NCBI GenBank assembly: GCA_033558025.1
Contig: JAUCEF010000012.1
Span: 558,001 to 622,000 of the forward strand
DNA length: 64,000 bases
Source of the DNA: Phytophthora sp. 'mugwort'
Taxonomy: Eukaryota; Oomycota; Peronosporomycetes; Peronosporales; Peronosporaceae
Direction of reading: 5' to 3'
Of this stretch, positions 45,978-55,400 are shown piece after piece; the stretch's first letter is position 1, and each line of letters begins with the position of its first letter. A program made the translations under genes and the position numbers. The notes beneath the pieces were generated by a model. The model did no database searches. It saw only the letters and a list, made by a program, of their open reading frames with translations, and had not been told where the DNA came from.

Positions 45978-45993
45978 GGCTCGATCTGCACGT
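45978..45993 (+). promoter_or_regulatory. Conserved upstream block of the expansin cluster, copy 1
   Basis: GGCTCGATCTGCACGT, also found upstream of the other two cluster members. Here it precedes the signal-peptide region of the pseudogene by about 165 bp. Confidence 0.5.
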
Positions 45994-46154
45994 GACACTC
46001 ACTTCCTTTACGCCACCGAAAGACGTCGTTCCACTACCGACTGTCGATGTCACCGGATCTGTGAGCGCTCATTCCGCGTTACGACTTGTTACCAACCAAA
46101 TGGGAATCTGGGATCGCGAAAGAATGAGGTCCGACCGCTTCTGATACTGACAGC

Positions 46155-47033
46155 AAGAGTTCTGGCCGCGATCCTCGCTGAAGACGCCGCTTATTACACG
46201 GGACACGGCTTATCATACACACACAAAACGCTCTCGTCTGGCTATTGCAACTTCATGTACGACCCCGGCGTCGGAACTACTATGCAGCTCTAAACAGTAA
46301 GCAATGGGACTCGCCAGCCAACTGTGGCCGGTGTGTCGAAGTTTCAAGCGACGTCACAGCCGGCACCGTCACGGATTACGTTATGGACAAGTGTACCGAG
46401 TGTGAGGACGAGGGCTTAGGCCTGACGCCGATAGTGTTCAAGCCGCTCACGCACAACGAGGCGTCCCAAAGCAGTTTCAAGTGGAAGTTCGTGGGCGGAG
46501 GCATCGAGTACTGCGCAGCTAATTGGAGCAACTGTTCGTGGCTGGCCGTACAACCCGCTAATTCCGTCACTGGCGTCGCCAGGATGAAGGTGACCAACCT
46601 GGACATGACCTTGGCGGATTCGAGCTATTACTTCGTGTTGAAAGGATCCAAAATCGACATGTCAGCGGTGAGCATCGAGCTCACGTCGCTCTCTGCAGGT
46701 AACTGCACTACGGGAACGTCCAACTTCAGAGCCAGCAGCCAATATCAACAAGAGAGCGAGGTTAACGAGTATTTTGATTCGTTCAAGACGGGCAGCTACA
46801 AGGCAGGAAAAGTAACGACACCGGACGCGGACCAAACTATCACGAGGTCGGACGCGACGTCGTCGGGGACAAGTTTTCTGGTCGTCATTCCCGTGCTGTT
46901 GGTCGTGGGCGCGATCGCCTACTTTGTCAAGAAGAAGAAGAGATTGACTGGACAGTGCATCGACCGCGGCAAGGCCGTCTTCGGTACGTTCAACTCTCCA
47001 GTGCGCGTCAAAGAGACGATCGCCACGATATAA
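46155..47033 (+). pseudogene. Expansin-like membrane protein, copy 1, broken 5' end
   Basis: The same family as the two genes downstream. The signal-peptide region (RPLLILTARVLAAILAEDA) has no ATG in its frame. A 1-base deletion near 46276, inside the GVGDNYAALN block, shifts the frame. From there the frame runs to 47033: the rest of the double-psi beta-barrel domain with two of the usual cysteines gone, a second expansin domain (IEYCAANWSNCSWLAVQPAN ... DMSAVSIELTSL), a short linker, a membrane segment (about 46875-46925) and a KKKK.. tail ending SPVRVKETIATI. The long Ser/Thr linker of copy 3 is missing. The intact 3' half suggests recent loss. Confidence 0.75.
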
Positions 47034-47250
47034 ACCCCAAATTACTCGATAGCCGTCCTCTTCCGACCGTGGAAGCATCAGCATCTAAATAACATGCGTG
47101 AAGCGATGCACTCGGTCGTCTCCGCTTTACTCCTGCGCGTGTGAAGGGATAGGCAGCATGTGCTTGAAAAACAATTGGACGCCCGATTACTGCGTTGTAA
47201 ACACGTACTAGTATGTCGATTTTTGTGCACCACAATGTGCAGGATGGCGA

Positions 47251-47266
47251 GGCTCGATCTGTTTGA
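47251..47266 (+). promoter_or_regulatory. Conserved upstream block, copy 2
   Basis: Begins GGCTCGATCTG, 147 bp before the ATG at 47398; copy 3 has the same block 146 bp before its ATG. A possible initiator (CTCATTCAAAGG, 47344-47355) lies about 50 bp before the ATG. Confidence 0.5.
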
Positions 47267-47397
47267 TCTGTCCGTGGACTCTCCTCTTCATCCGCCCCGG
47301 TTTTTGTCGCGTCGTCGAAAACTGTCGACAACGAACAGTGGACCTCATTCAAAGGTTTTTCTTCTACTGCCAGCGCAGACATTCAAAGGAGCAGCAA

Positions 47398-48153
47398 ATG
47401 ATGTTCCGACAGGTTTCACTACTGGCGGCCGTTCTGCCTATCGTGGTTCTTGCAGGTGGTGCTAACGACGTGTATTATACCGGCGACGGCACGGCGAACG
47501 CCGTCGGCCAGACCACGGCCGCGAGCTGCTCCGGGATCGGCGACAGCTACGCCGCGATCAACAGTGATCAGTGGAATTCGACGCTTGACTGCAATAAATG
47601 CATCGAAGTCACATGCGAGGACAACCGATGCAGCGACCAGAGCAGCTCCGTGGTCGTTTACGTTGCAGGAGAGTGTACAGACTGTGAGGATGAAGCCGTC
47701 GACTTGTCCCCGACCGTGTTCAAGAAACTGACAGGCAGCAACCCGTCCCGATACACTATCAAGTGGGAGTTCACAGAATGTCCCAACTCCTTCAGCACTC
47801 TCAAGTCTGGTGGCAACACGTACCAGGCCGGTAAAGTGGAGGCTGCTGACGAGAACGAGAGCAAAGTCAGTATTCTACAGGCCAACGAGGACGACGTCGA
47901 GACCCAGAAGGACAACACGGAGGCTCAGCAGGCGAACACCAAAGCCGGCGCTGTTGACGTCGCTAAAGGCGGCACGAGTCCGTTCATCGTGGCTCTCGTG
48001 GTACTAGCTGCAGTGTGCGGTATCGCACTGGCCGCCGTCTTCTACACGGCCAAGAAGAAGCTCAACACACACGACGAGTGTCTGACGAAATCTTTCGATA
48101 CGTTCAGCTCTCCAGCGCAGCGGAAAAAGAAGGCGGCCATCGTTACGATTTAA
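47398..48153 (+). CDS. Expansin-like membrane protein lacking the second domain, copy 2
   Basis: A 251-residue protein. Residues 1 to about 20 are a signal peptide (MMFRQVSLLAAVLPIVVLA). Residues about 24-125 form the first expansin domain, a six-stranded double-psi barrel related to GH45 (YYTGDGTANAVGQ, GDSYAAINSDQWNS, CNKCIEVTC, VDLSPTVFKKLTG). After KWEFTECPNS the sequence jumps directly to the linker (FSTLKSGGNTYQAGKVEAAD). The second, CBM63-like domain and the Ser/Thr-rich part of copy 3 are absent, with the frame kept. A membrane segment (about residues 198-222) and a Lys-rich tail ending AAIVTI follow. I chose the ATG at 47398 because it aligns with copy 3. Likely role: a wall-loosening or wall-binding surface protein. 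Without domain 2, cellulose binding may be lost; that is inference. Confidence 0.75.
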   Translation: MMFRQVSLLAAVLPIVVLAGGANDVYYTGDGTANAVGQTTAASCSGIGDSYAAINSDQWNSTLDCNKCIEVTCEDNRCSDQSSSVVVYVAGECTDCEDEAVDLSPTVFKKLTGSNPSRYTIKWEFTECPNSFSTLKSGGNTYQAGKVEAADENESKVSILQANEDDVETQKDNTEAQQANTKAGAVDVAKGGTSPFIVALVVLAAVCGIALAAVFYTAKKKLNTHDECLTKSFDTFSSPAQRKKKAAIVTI

Positions 48154-48434
48154 ACCGACACCACTTTAAGTTGTGTATCACGAAAAGACTGCAGATTTTT
48201 CACTGCGATCGTATCGGGTAGTGCGTACGTGCGTGTTAATGTTTGATTTCAAGGGGGCAGTGGCAGTGGACCCACTACTATCGCAGTCGTATAAGCGAAT
48301 ACACACGATGGTAAATATCATGTTCAGCTACCATGAGACTCTTCTACAGGCCTTGACAGTTGTTTTCGACGCTACGTCCTCTATGCTCTCTCTCTCATGC
48401 TCGCTGGCTCCTTTCTGTAAATCTTCAAGCGATC

Positions 48435-48450
48435 GGCTCGATCTGCACGT
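48435..48450 (+). promoter_or_regulatory. Conserved upstream block, copy 3
   Basis: GGCTCGATCTGCACGT, identical to the block of copy 1 and 146 bp before the ATG at 48581. Confidence 0.5.
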
Positions 48451-48580
48451 CTCCAGTTTTTTCAAAGGTCGACATGCTTCTTTTCGTCCACCCTGTCCTG
48501 CCTTTAGTCGTTCAGTCAGTGGGCACGTTGCCAACTCAAGGTTTAGCCAGCAGCCATTAGAGATAATACACTATTCCTAC

Positions 48581-49804
48581 ATGATGTTCCGACAGGTTTC
48601 GTTGGTAGTGGCAGCGGCCGTGCCGGTTGTGGCCCTTGCAGGCGGAGACAGCTACTATACCGGCCATGGCACGTCGTACACGCTCGGACAGGTATCGGCC
48701 GGTAATTGCAACTTCATGTACGACCCGGGCGTGGGCGACAACTACGCCGCGCTGAACAGTGAGCAATGGGACTCGACGCTCAACTGCGGCCGATGCGCTG
48801 AGGTCTCGTGCGATGACTCCCGATGCAGCGACACGACCAGCACCCAGACGGTCTACATCGTGGACAGGTGTCCGGAGTGTAGCGAAGGCGACCTGGACCT
48901 GTCTCCGACTGTGTTCAAAGCGCTCACGGGCAGTAACCCGTCCCGCTACAGCATCAAGTGGAAGTTCGTGCCCTGTCCTGTGAGCGGCAGCATCGAGTAC
49001 TGTACCAAGAGCGGCAGTAGCAGCTCGTGGCTGGCCGTGCAACCCGCCAACTTCGCCGACGGCGTGGCCAGCGTGAAAATCGCCAACCAGGACGTGACTA
49101 TGGTGGACTCATGTTACTATTTTCTGCTCAATGGAGGCTCGAACGTCGACATGTCGGCGGTGAGTATCGAGCTCACGTCCGTCTCGGGCGAGACCGTCAC
49201 GGAGACGCTGTCGCTCTCTGTAGACAACTGCACAACTGGAACATCCAACTTCGGAGCCAGCAGGTCACAAGGATCGCCCAGCCAGACCAGCCAGGGCTCT
49301 GCCGGTCAGACCAGTCAAATGACGGCGGCTCCTGCTACGACGACGCCTAGTACGGCTACACCGTCTAGTGACAGCAGTTCGTCCACCCAGCAGAGCGAAG
49401 TCATTAACTTCTTCGACACCCTTAAGTCGAGCAACTCGAGCAGTAGAGACAGCTACGAGGCTGGTAAGGTGATAGCAGCTGACGAGTCTGGTAGTGACGT
49501 GTCCATTCGACAGTCCAGTGAGGCCGGAGTTGACAAGACGTCCAGTACGCAACAGACGGACGAGTCGGAGGAGACCAAGCAGGTCACCATCAAGGCAGCG
49601 GCGAGCGCTTCAGGCACAAGTCCAGTTTTCATCGCCATGATCGTCTTGGCTGCTGTCGGTGCCATCGCCTTGGCTGCTGTCGCCTACGCAGTCAAGAAGA
49701 AGAAACTGGACGATAAGCGTATCGACCGCGACGCAGCTATGACCCGGTCCTTCGACACGTTCAGCTCTCCTCTTCGTATCAACGAGACGATCGCCACGAT
49801 CTAA
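48581..49804 (+). CDS. Expansin-like membrane protein, complete, copy 3
   Basis: A 407-residue protein. Signal peptide 1 to about 20 (MMFRQVSLVVAAAVPVVALA). Domain 1, about 24-133, is a double-psi barrel with GHGTSYTLGQ, GDNYAALNSEQWDS, NCGRCAEVSC, YIVDRCPEC and LDLSPTVFKALTG, the last as in microbial expansins. Domain 2, about 134-215, is CBM63-like (SWLAVQPANFADGVASVKI ... SAVSIELTSVSG). A Ser/Thr-rich linker covers about 228-345, and a membrane segment about 348-370. The tail starts KKKK and ends SFDTFSSPLRINETIATI. Expansins loosen cellulose networks without hydrolysis; here the protein seems tethered to the cell surface. The open frame extends 136 codons upstream, but the ATG at 48581 matches copy 2 and starts the signal peptide. 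The FYVE gene ends 45 bp away, tail to tail. Confidence 0.85.
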   Translation: MMFRQVSLVVAAAVPVVALAGGDSYYTGHGTSYTLGQVSAGNCNFMYDPGVGDNYAALNSEQWDSTLNCGRCAEVSCDDSRCSDTTSTQTVYIVDRCPECSEGDLDLSPTVFKALTGSNPSRYSIKWKFVPCPVSGSIEYCTKSGSSSSWLAVQPANFADGVASVKIANQDVTMVDSCYYFLLNGGSNVDMSAVSIELTSVSGETVTETLSLSVDNCTTGTSNFGASRSQGSPSQTSQGSAGQTSQMTAAPATTTPSTATPSSDSSSSTQQSEVINFFDTLKSSNSSSRDSYEAGKVIAADESGSDVSIRQSSEAGVDKTSSTQQTDESEETKQVTIKAAASASGTSPVFIAMIVLAAVGAIALAAVAYAVKKKKLDDKRIDRDAAMTRSFDTFSSPLRINETIATI

Positions 49805-49849
49805 GCCCAACTGGGATGTACTCGTATCAAGCATTTTGCGTATGTAGCT

Positions 49850-52090
49850 TCATTCTACCAGTAGTGTAGTGTCTTCTCTTGCTTTGGCTGCGACTGCTTC
49901 TACAGTTAGAGATTGGTCGACTTTTAGTTCGTGCGGCAGGTTAACCACCTGATTCCGTGGAGCTATGAGCTGTGACGCGATGTCTGCTAGCGTCTGCATG
50001 ACCGCGTACTCAGCTGTCGAAATGTTGGCGTGTGGGACTCGATCCGTCGTACACAAGGAAGCCACGATGGAGCCATCGGGTGCTCGGATGGGGAACCCGG
50101 CGTAGAAGCGAACGCCGTGGTCGCGGATGACCGGCAGCTGAGCGAAGCGCAGGTCGCACTGCCCGTTCTTGACCACGAACGGTTTGTCCACGTACACTGC
50201 GTGTGAGCATATACTCTCGGTACGACGAGTCTGCAGCCCGAAGCTGCGACGCGGATACGTTCCTACGGCATGGACGACGTTCTCGCCCACGAGAGACACG
50301 AAGCCGACGGGGCAGTTGAGACGTCTAGCTGCCATTTGAGCCAACAGATCGAGCGCAGAGTGATCGTACTCTGGCTCAAGGATGCCTGAAGCTTGAATAT
50401 GGTGGAGACGACGAGCTTCATAAGCTGGAGACGGTGTAGGCGATAGGGGATGCCCTTCGTACGTTGTTTTAGTAGCGTCAAACGTGTAGCGATAGTCATG
50501 AATCAAATCGGCCGTCTTCAAGCTGCATGGCTGAAACTTGTGCTGAGAATCACGCAGTATACGGTTCACGTAGTGCTCGAGTTGTGTCTGGACGCTTGCT
50601 TTGGTTACATAACGAGATCGCCCACATTCTCCGTCTAGCGTAGAGTCCATCAAGACTTGGTGAAGCTGGTCCAGTCCATCCGAACGCTCAGTAGTTGAGT
50701 CGAGCAGCGTGAAACTGCAGTCCACCTCATCTACATCGATAGCTGAGTCATTTCTAAAGGCCTGAGACCATTCGGAGCGTCGTCTTAGCGGCACCACAAG
50801 AGGCCCGAGAGCTGCGACGATGTCGTCATCGTCAAAGACGCACGAGTCGATGCGCGCGACGCAGCCCCGACACACGCGGTTCGTACGGACTTGACCAACG
50901 CGAGCTTCGACTTGATAGAGTTGCGCGCACTCAACACACGCAAAATGACCGCAGATTTGGCAGTAAAACTCGCGTCGGAAGAGCGAAAAGCGCTTCAAGC
51001 AGATCTGACACGTCTTGGGGTGTTGTGAGTAGCTTGAATCACGGCTCTGTGGGCTCCCAGACGGCTGGAAGTAGAACGACTGGAAGCCAAAGCGGCGACG
51101 TCTGATCACGCGCTCGAAGTCGCCGATTTGACGTGTCAGTACCTTTAGAACGTGCTTGGACTCTGGATTAACGATACTTGGACCTCTTAGTCCCCAAAGT
51201 TCCGGTGTAGTGCGATTCAGTGGACGTCCATTCCGCGTCTCCAACGCTGGTGAAGATCTCGCAGAGCTTTCCAAGCTTGGAGCAGCGACGTACGCATGCA
51301 TGAAGATCTGAGTCGTTTGCCGTCGAGATCCATCTCGAGATTTTGTAGCGAGATCAAAAGCGATGCCGAGATGATCCACATCTCGAAGCGCGGATCGATA
51401 GTCTCGAGGCACAATCTGGTCGTGAATCCGCTGGGGCAGCGTCTTCATTACGTGGACAGCACGTTCGGACCCTGCATAGCGATGCGTGAGCGACGCAAAG
51501 CACAATCTCTGCGTGCTCGGGTGCTCCGGATGACACAAATGACTCGGAGTCAAGCGCAGCTTCCAACTCGGACGTAACGCGGCCATCTGGACACCCAAAA
51601 GCACTTGCGTCCCGTTGCTCTCTTGTCCAACAAGGCGACACCGTTCACGGTACAAAACCTCGGCAGTCTCAAACCACGTGCCGTGCAACGGTTCATCGCT
51701 CGTCTTACGACTCATGAGGACGTTGAGCACCTCGTTCAGGTGGCAATTAAGCTTAGTCGACGCCGCCACGGCGTGACGCACCTCCGTCCCGTCCGCTGCT
51801 CCGGCCGTCGGCGGCATCCCCACGAGCTCGAACGTGTTCACCTTTGAAGCTTCACCCGACGTACGTCCCCAGGTCTGCCGGTTCCTCGACGGGTTACTCC
51901 TCAATGCCGCGTGCAGCTTCGGTAGTGACTGCAACAGGTCGTCGCAGATCTGCTGTCTGGAAAACAGCAACCGGTTCCGGCCGTAGACCCGTGCCACCAA
52001 CCCGGTCGGTTCGTTGTCGTCCTGTTCCCCAACGACGACGGATCCTCGCGGCGGATCCGTGGGCCGCTTTGACCCGCTTCCGACTGGCAT
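49850..52090 (-). CDS. FYVE-type zinc finger protein with GAF domain
   Basis: A 746-residue protein without introns. The N-terminal about 340 residues look like the START-like region common in oomycete FYVE proteins (RAVHVMKTLPQRIHDQIVPR near 210), but the match is loose. The FYVE-like finger at about 359-415 has four CxxC pairs (CQIC, CQIC, CVEC, CRGC). The usual RR.HHCR block is replaced by RREFYCQICG, so phosphatidylinositol-3-phosphate binding may be altered. Residues about 563-705 form a GAF domain (YDHSALDLLAQMAARRL ... GFVSLVGEN ... RTESICSHAVYV ... YAGFPI), which commonly binds small molecules. FYVE-GAF combinations are frequent in oomycetes. It likely acts on endosomal membranes; no ligand can be named. 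The gene is divergent from the TTLL gene, their starts 310 bp apart. Confidence 0.85.
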   Translation of the reverse strand: MPVGSGSKRPTDPPRGSVVVGEQDDNEPTGLVARVYGRNRLLFSRQQICDDLLQSLPKLHAALRSNPSRNRQTWGRTSGEASKVNTFELVGMPPTAGAADGTEVRHAVAASTKLNCHLNEVLNVLMSRKTSDEPLHGTWFETAEVLYRERCRLVGQESNGTQVLLGVQMAALRPSWKLRLTPSHLCHPEHPSTQRLCFASLTHRYAGSERAVHVMKTLPQRIHDQIVPRDYRSALRDVDHLGIAFDLATKSRDGSRRQTTQIFMHAYVAAPSLESSARSSPALETRNGRPLNRTTPELWGLRGPSIVNPESKHVLKVLTRQIGDFERVIRRRRFGFQSFYFQPSGSPQSRDSSYSQHPKTCQICLKRFSLFRREFYCQICGHFACVECAQLYQVEARVGQVRTNRVCRGCVARIDSCVFDDDDIVAALGPLVVPLRRRSEWSQAFRNDSAIDVDEVDCSFTLLDSTTERSDGLDQLHQVLMDSTLDGECGRSRYVTKASVQTQLEHYVNRILRDSQHKFQPCSLKTADLIHDYRYTFDATKTTYEGHPLSPTPSPAYEARRLHHIQASGILEPEYDHSALDLLAQMAARRLNCPVGFVSLVGENVVHAVGTYPRRSFGLQTRRTESICSHAVYVDKPFVVKNGQCDLRFAQLPVIRDHGVRFYAGFPIRAPDGSIVASLCTTDRVPHANISTAEYAVMQTLADIASQLIAPRNQVVNLPHELKVDQSLTVEAVAAKAREDTTLLVE

Positions 52091-52400
52091 CGCACCTATC
52101 TGGTCGCGTTGCCGGCGATCTGCGAACTGAAAGTGACACGACGGAGCTCTGCGCCATGTCGGACGTGGATTGGTAGCGGATACTTGGCCAATTGCTACTC
52201 CTCTCCATTACCGGCTGGTGTCACGCAAATGGCGCTCGATCACCAGGACGCGAACGGGCCATGACGACCATGCGAGATAAAACCACCTAGCAGGCCGCTA
52301 CATGGTCCTCTCTATGATCAGGTGACGCCAACGGACGCACGGGCGACGGCACTAAATTCAGCCACGATGTTGCAGCTCCCGACCGTTCAACTGCTGGACG
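52091..52400. promoter_or_regulatory. Shared divergent promoter region of FYVE and TTLL genes
   Basis: 310 bp between the two start codons. On the minus strand TCACTTT (52130-52136) matches the oomycete initiator YCAYTYY about 40 bp before the FYVE ATG. No equally good site was seen on the TTLL side. Confidence 0.45.
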
Positions 52401-55400
52401 ATGGTGCCCATAGTGACGCCCAGATCGCGCCGTCCGCGACCGGCTTCAGCTACGGCAGTGGCCTCGAAAAGGTTGGCGGACGGAAAGGTGGAGCGCATGA
52501 TCCAAGCTGCGCACGGGCACCTGGTCGATGCTTTACCTCAATCCGCCAGTCGACGGAGAGAGAACCAGGTAGATGACGGACAAGCTGCCGCAGTGCCGTC
52601 CCCGACCAGATTGGTAGACCACATGGACAGTTATCCGTTAGTGCCGTTGCCGGTCATTCCGCAGCTCGGAATCCGAGACCTCGAACAGGTTGAACGCGGT
52701 CTTAATGATCTGCTCGGAGCCTTGTTGCCACATGAGAGCGACCAACAGCTCGGCCGATATGCCGCGAGACAGCTGGCTCTGGTGCAGCAGCAATTGACAC
52801 AGCTGCGAGCTCAGGAACGGGTCGTCCGGATGCTGCGTGGCGACCTGTCCGTGGCTCTAGCGCCGGTCGACGGCAACACACTGAGGAAGAGTTGGTCGGC
52901 GGTGAAGCTCACTCCTCGACCTGTATTGCCTCCCGACAACCAGAAACGTTGTCTCGAGACATCTTCAACGCTGCCTCGAGCGGAAGCAGCGACTCAGCAT
53001 TGGAAGAGCAAGAAGACGGCAGTGGAGACGGCTCGCGCTATGGTACAAGCCCGGAAAACGACGTCCAGTCCGACGACGAGCTTTGTTATCTCTGCTGGGA
53101 AGCGGAGGAGGCCTCGTGCACCAGCGAAGCGAACGCTTGAAGAAGAAATGAAGCGCCAGACTCAACAACTTGAACGCGAGCGGGAGAATCGGCGGCGAGC
53201 TGCTTCCCAGCGTTTACAGGCGCGACGGGAACTGCAAATGAAGCGGAAACAAGAGGATAAACGACACAAGAAACAAGACGCCGGTGAGGTTAAAGATATC
53301 AGCATAGGCGACGCGGGCGGAAAGGATCGTGGCGATAGCGATAGTGAAGCAAGCGACGTCAGCAATTGTTCCGAGAGTGACGAGGCCAACGAAAAGGCCA
53401 TCCTGGCGCTGGATGTACAGGTCCAGCCGTCACTGGACGAAGATGAAGACAATTCAAGGACGGAGAGTGATGATGAAGAAACTGCTGTCGGCGGGACAGA
53501 CGCCTCGGGGTGTCATTCAAGTCGAAGTGTAATCCCTGTTCAAGAACCAGCAGAGCAGACGAAAAAGGACCCAGAAGAGGAGATAACGTTTGATGTATCG
53601 AGTTTTGTGGCTGCACGGACAGCAGCAAAGCTGGAGCAGTTGCATGCAGAGAAAGTAGCTCGCGATCGTCTGACTACACAGCTAAATCAACTTCGAGACG
53701 TACTCGACACAGATTCCGACAGCGTTTCAGGGAGCGTAGAACTCTCTTCAACCTGCTGCTCGCCATGTCCGTGTGGCACTGAAGAGCATCGAGATACAGA
53801 CAAGAATTGTGACAGTTTTCCCGTTTCTTTGATTGAAATCTCCCAACCTTGTGACGACAAGAGACTTGAGACTGTCACAGTGACGTCAAAGACGAAGATA
53901 AATGAGAAAAAGACTTCGTGGATAGCTGAAGTCCGAGAGAGTGCAGAACATCGGAAAGCGACGTCTCCGGAACGCGTCGAGTCTGGTGAAAACAAGCTTT
54001 GTCTGCCTCGTACTCCAGTGGCGGAATGCAAAGATTACCGCTCTTACTTCAGCAATTTCCACTGCATTCTCACGGCCGTCTTCGAGCAGACTCGGACGTC
54101 GTCTTCGTCGTCACTCTACCGCCGCCCAGTCGCTGCTACTGGTGAACATACCATGAGGTTACAGCAGAAACTGTACGAAAGCTGGCAGAGTATCATGCAG
54201 GACTACGCGACAGTCTTTGGCCCTACAATTGCGGCTCCTGAAGACATGGTCCCTTTAGCAGCAGCGAAACCATGGACCCCTCACTATCGGATTAACTCGA
54301 CTGCGCGGAAAGAGGTCTCGGAGATCGTAACGAATGCCTTACAGCGCACAGGTGGAGGCTGGGAAGAACACCCGTCAGGACTTGGACTTAAGACGACGTG
54401 GAACTTGCTGTGGACGTGGAGTAAGCCACGAGTCGAGCGTCAAACTTTGTTGGTATGGCAAAAAGTGAATCATTTCCAACATGCCAAGGCTCTTACTCGG
54501 AAAGACTGCTTGAAGAAACACATTGGTAAATATCTGGCTGCAGGTGGGCGACTACGCCAAGCTTTTGATATTATTCCGCCGACATTCTTGCTACCGAAAG
54601 AGTACGTGAGTTTTGTCCATGCTTTTCAAGAGCGGAGTGAACGACTGAGGCGTACAGGATGCTCTGAAGCCAAGAATATCTGGATCATGAAGCCTGTGGC
54701 GCTCTCTCGTGGACGTGGAATCTCACTAGTCAATGAGTTAAGCCAAGTCGTCTATGGAGAACAAGTGGTTATCCAGGAGTACATTGCTGCACCCCGGTTA
54801 TTAGATGGTTTCAAGTTTGACTTGCGTCTGTACGTGCTGGTCACGTCGTTTAACCCGCTCGAAGCTTTCTTGTACGACGAAGGCTTTGTTCGCTTGTGTA
54901 CTCGACCGTATGAAGATAGCGATCTCAGCAACGTCTTTGTGCATCTGACGAACAGCAGCATCCAGAAAGACAATGAAGAAGCGATCGCTGGTAGTACGAA
55001 CCCGCTCGCTAGTGAGCAAGAAGAAAATACGTTGAGAATGACCAATGAAGAGAGCGAAACACATCAGAAAGATACTGGAGGGACGAAGACGACCTTGGCG
55101 TATCTTTGGAGAAGACTTGCAGCCGAGGGAGTTGATGTCGAACAGGTTAAACACAGTATTGAAGAAGTGGTGCTCAAGGCGCTTTTGTGTGGGGAAGACC
55201 AGATTCCGTTCCAAGTGAACAGCTTTGACTTGTTAGGTTATGATATTCTATTGGACGCTGACTTGCGACCATGGCTCATTGAGATTAACTCGTCTCCGTC
55301 CATGGCACGCGACAATGAGCTCGACTACCAAGTTAAAGACGCTATGATGCTGAACACGCTTCGCGTTGTGGATCCGCTTCACTTTGATAGAGTTAAATTG

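Noticed and set aside
47263..47397. Upstream extension of expansin copy 2
   Set aside because: No ATG aligned with the family; the signal peptide starts at 47398.
48173..48580. 136-codon upstream extension of expansin copy 3
   Set aside because: The extra sequence is not signal-like, overlaps the conserved promoter block and has no counterpart in copy 2.
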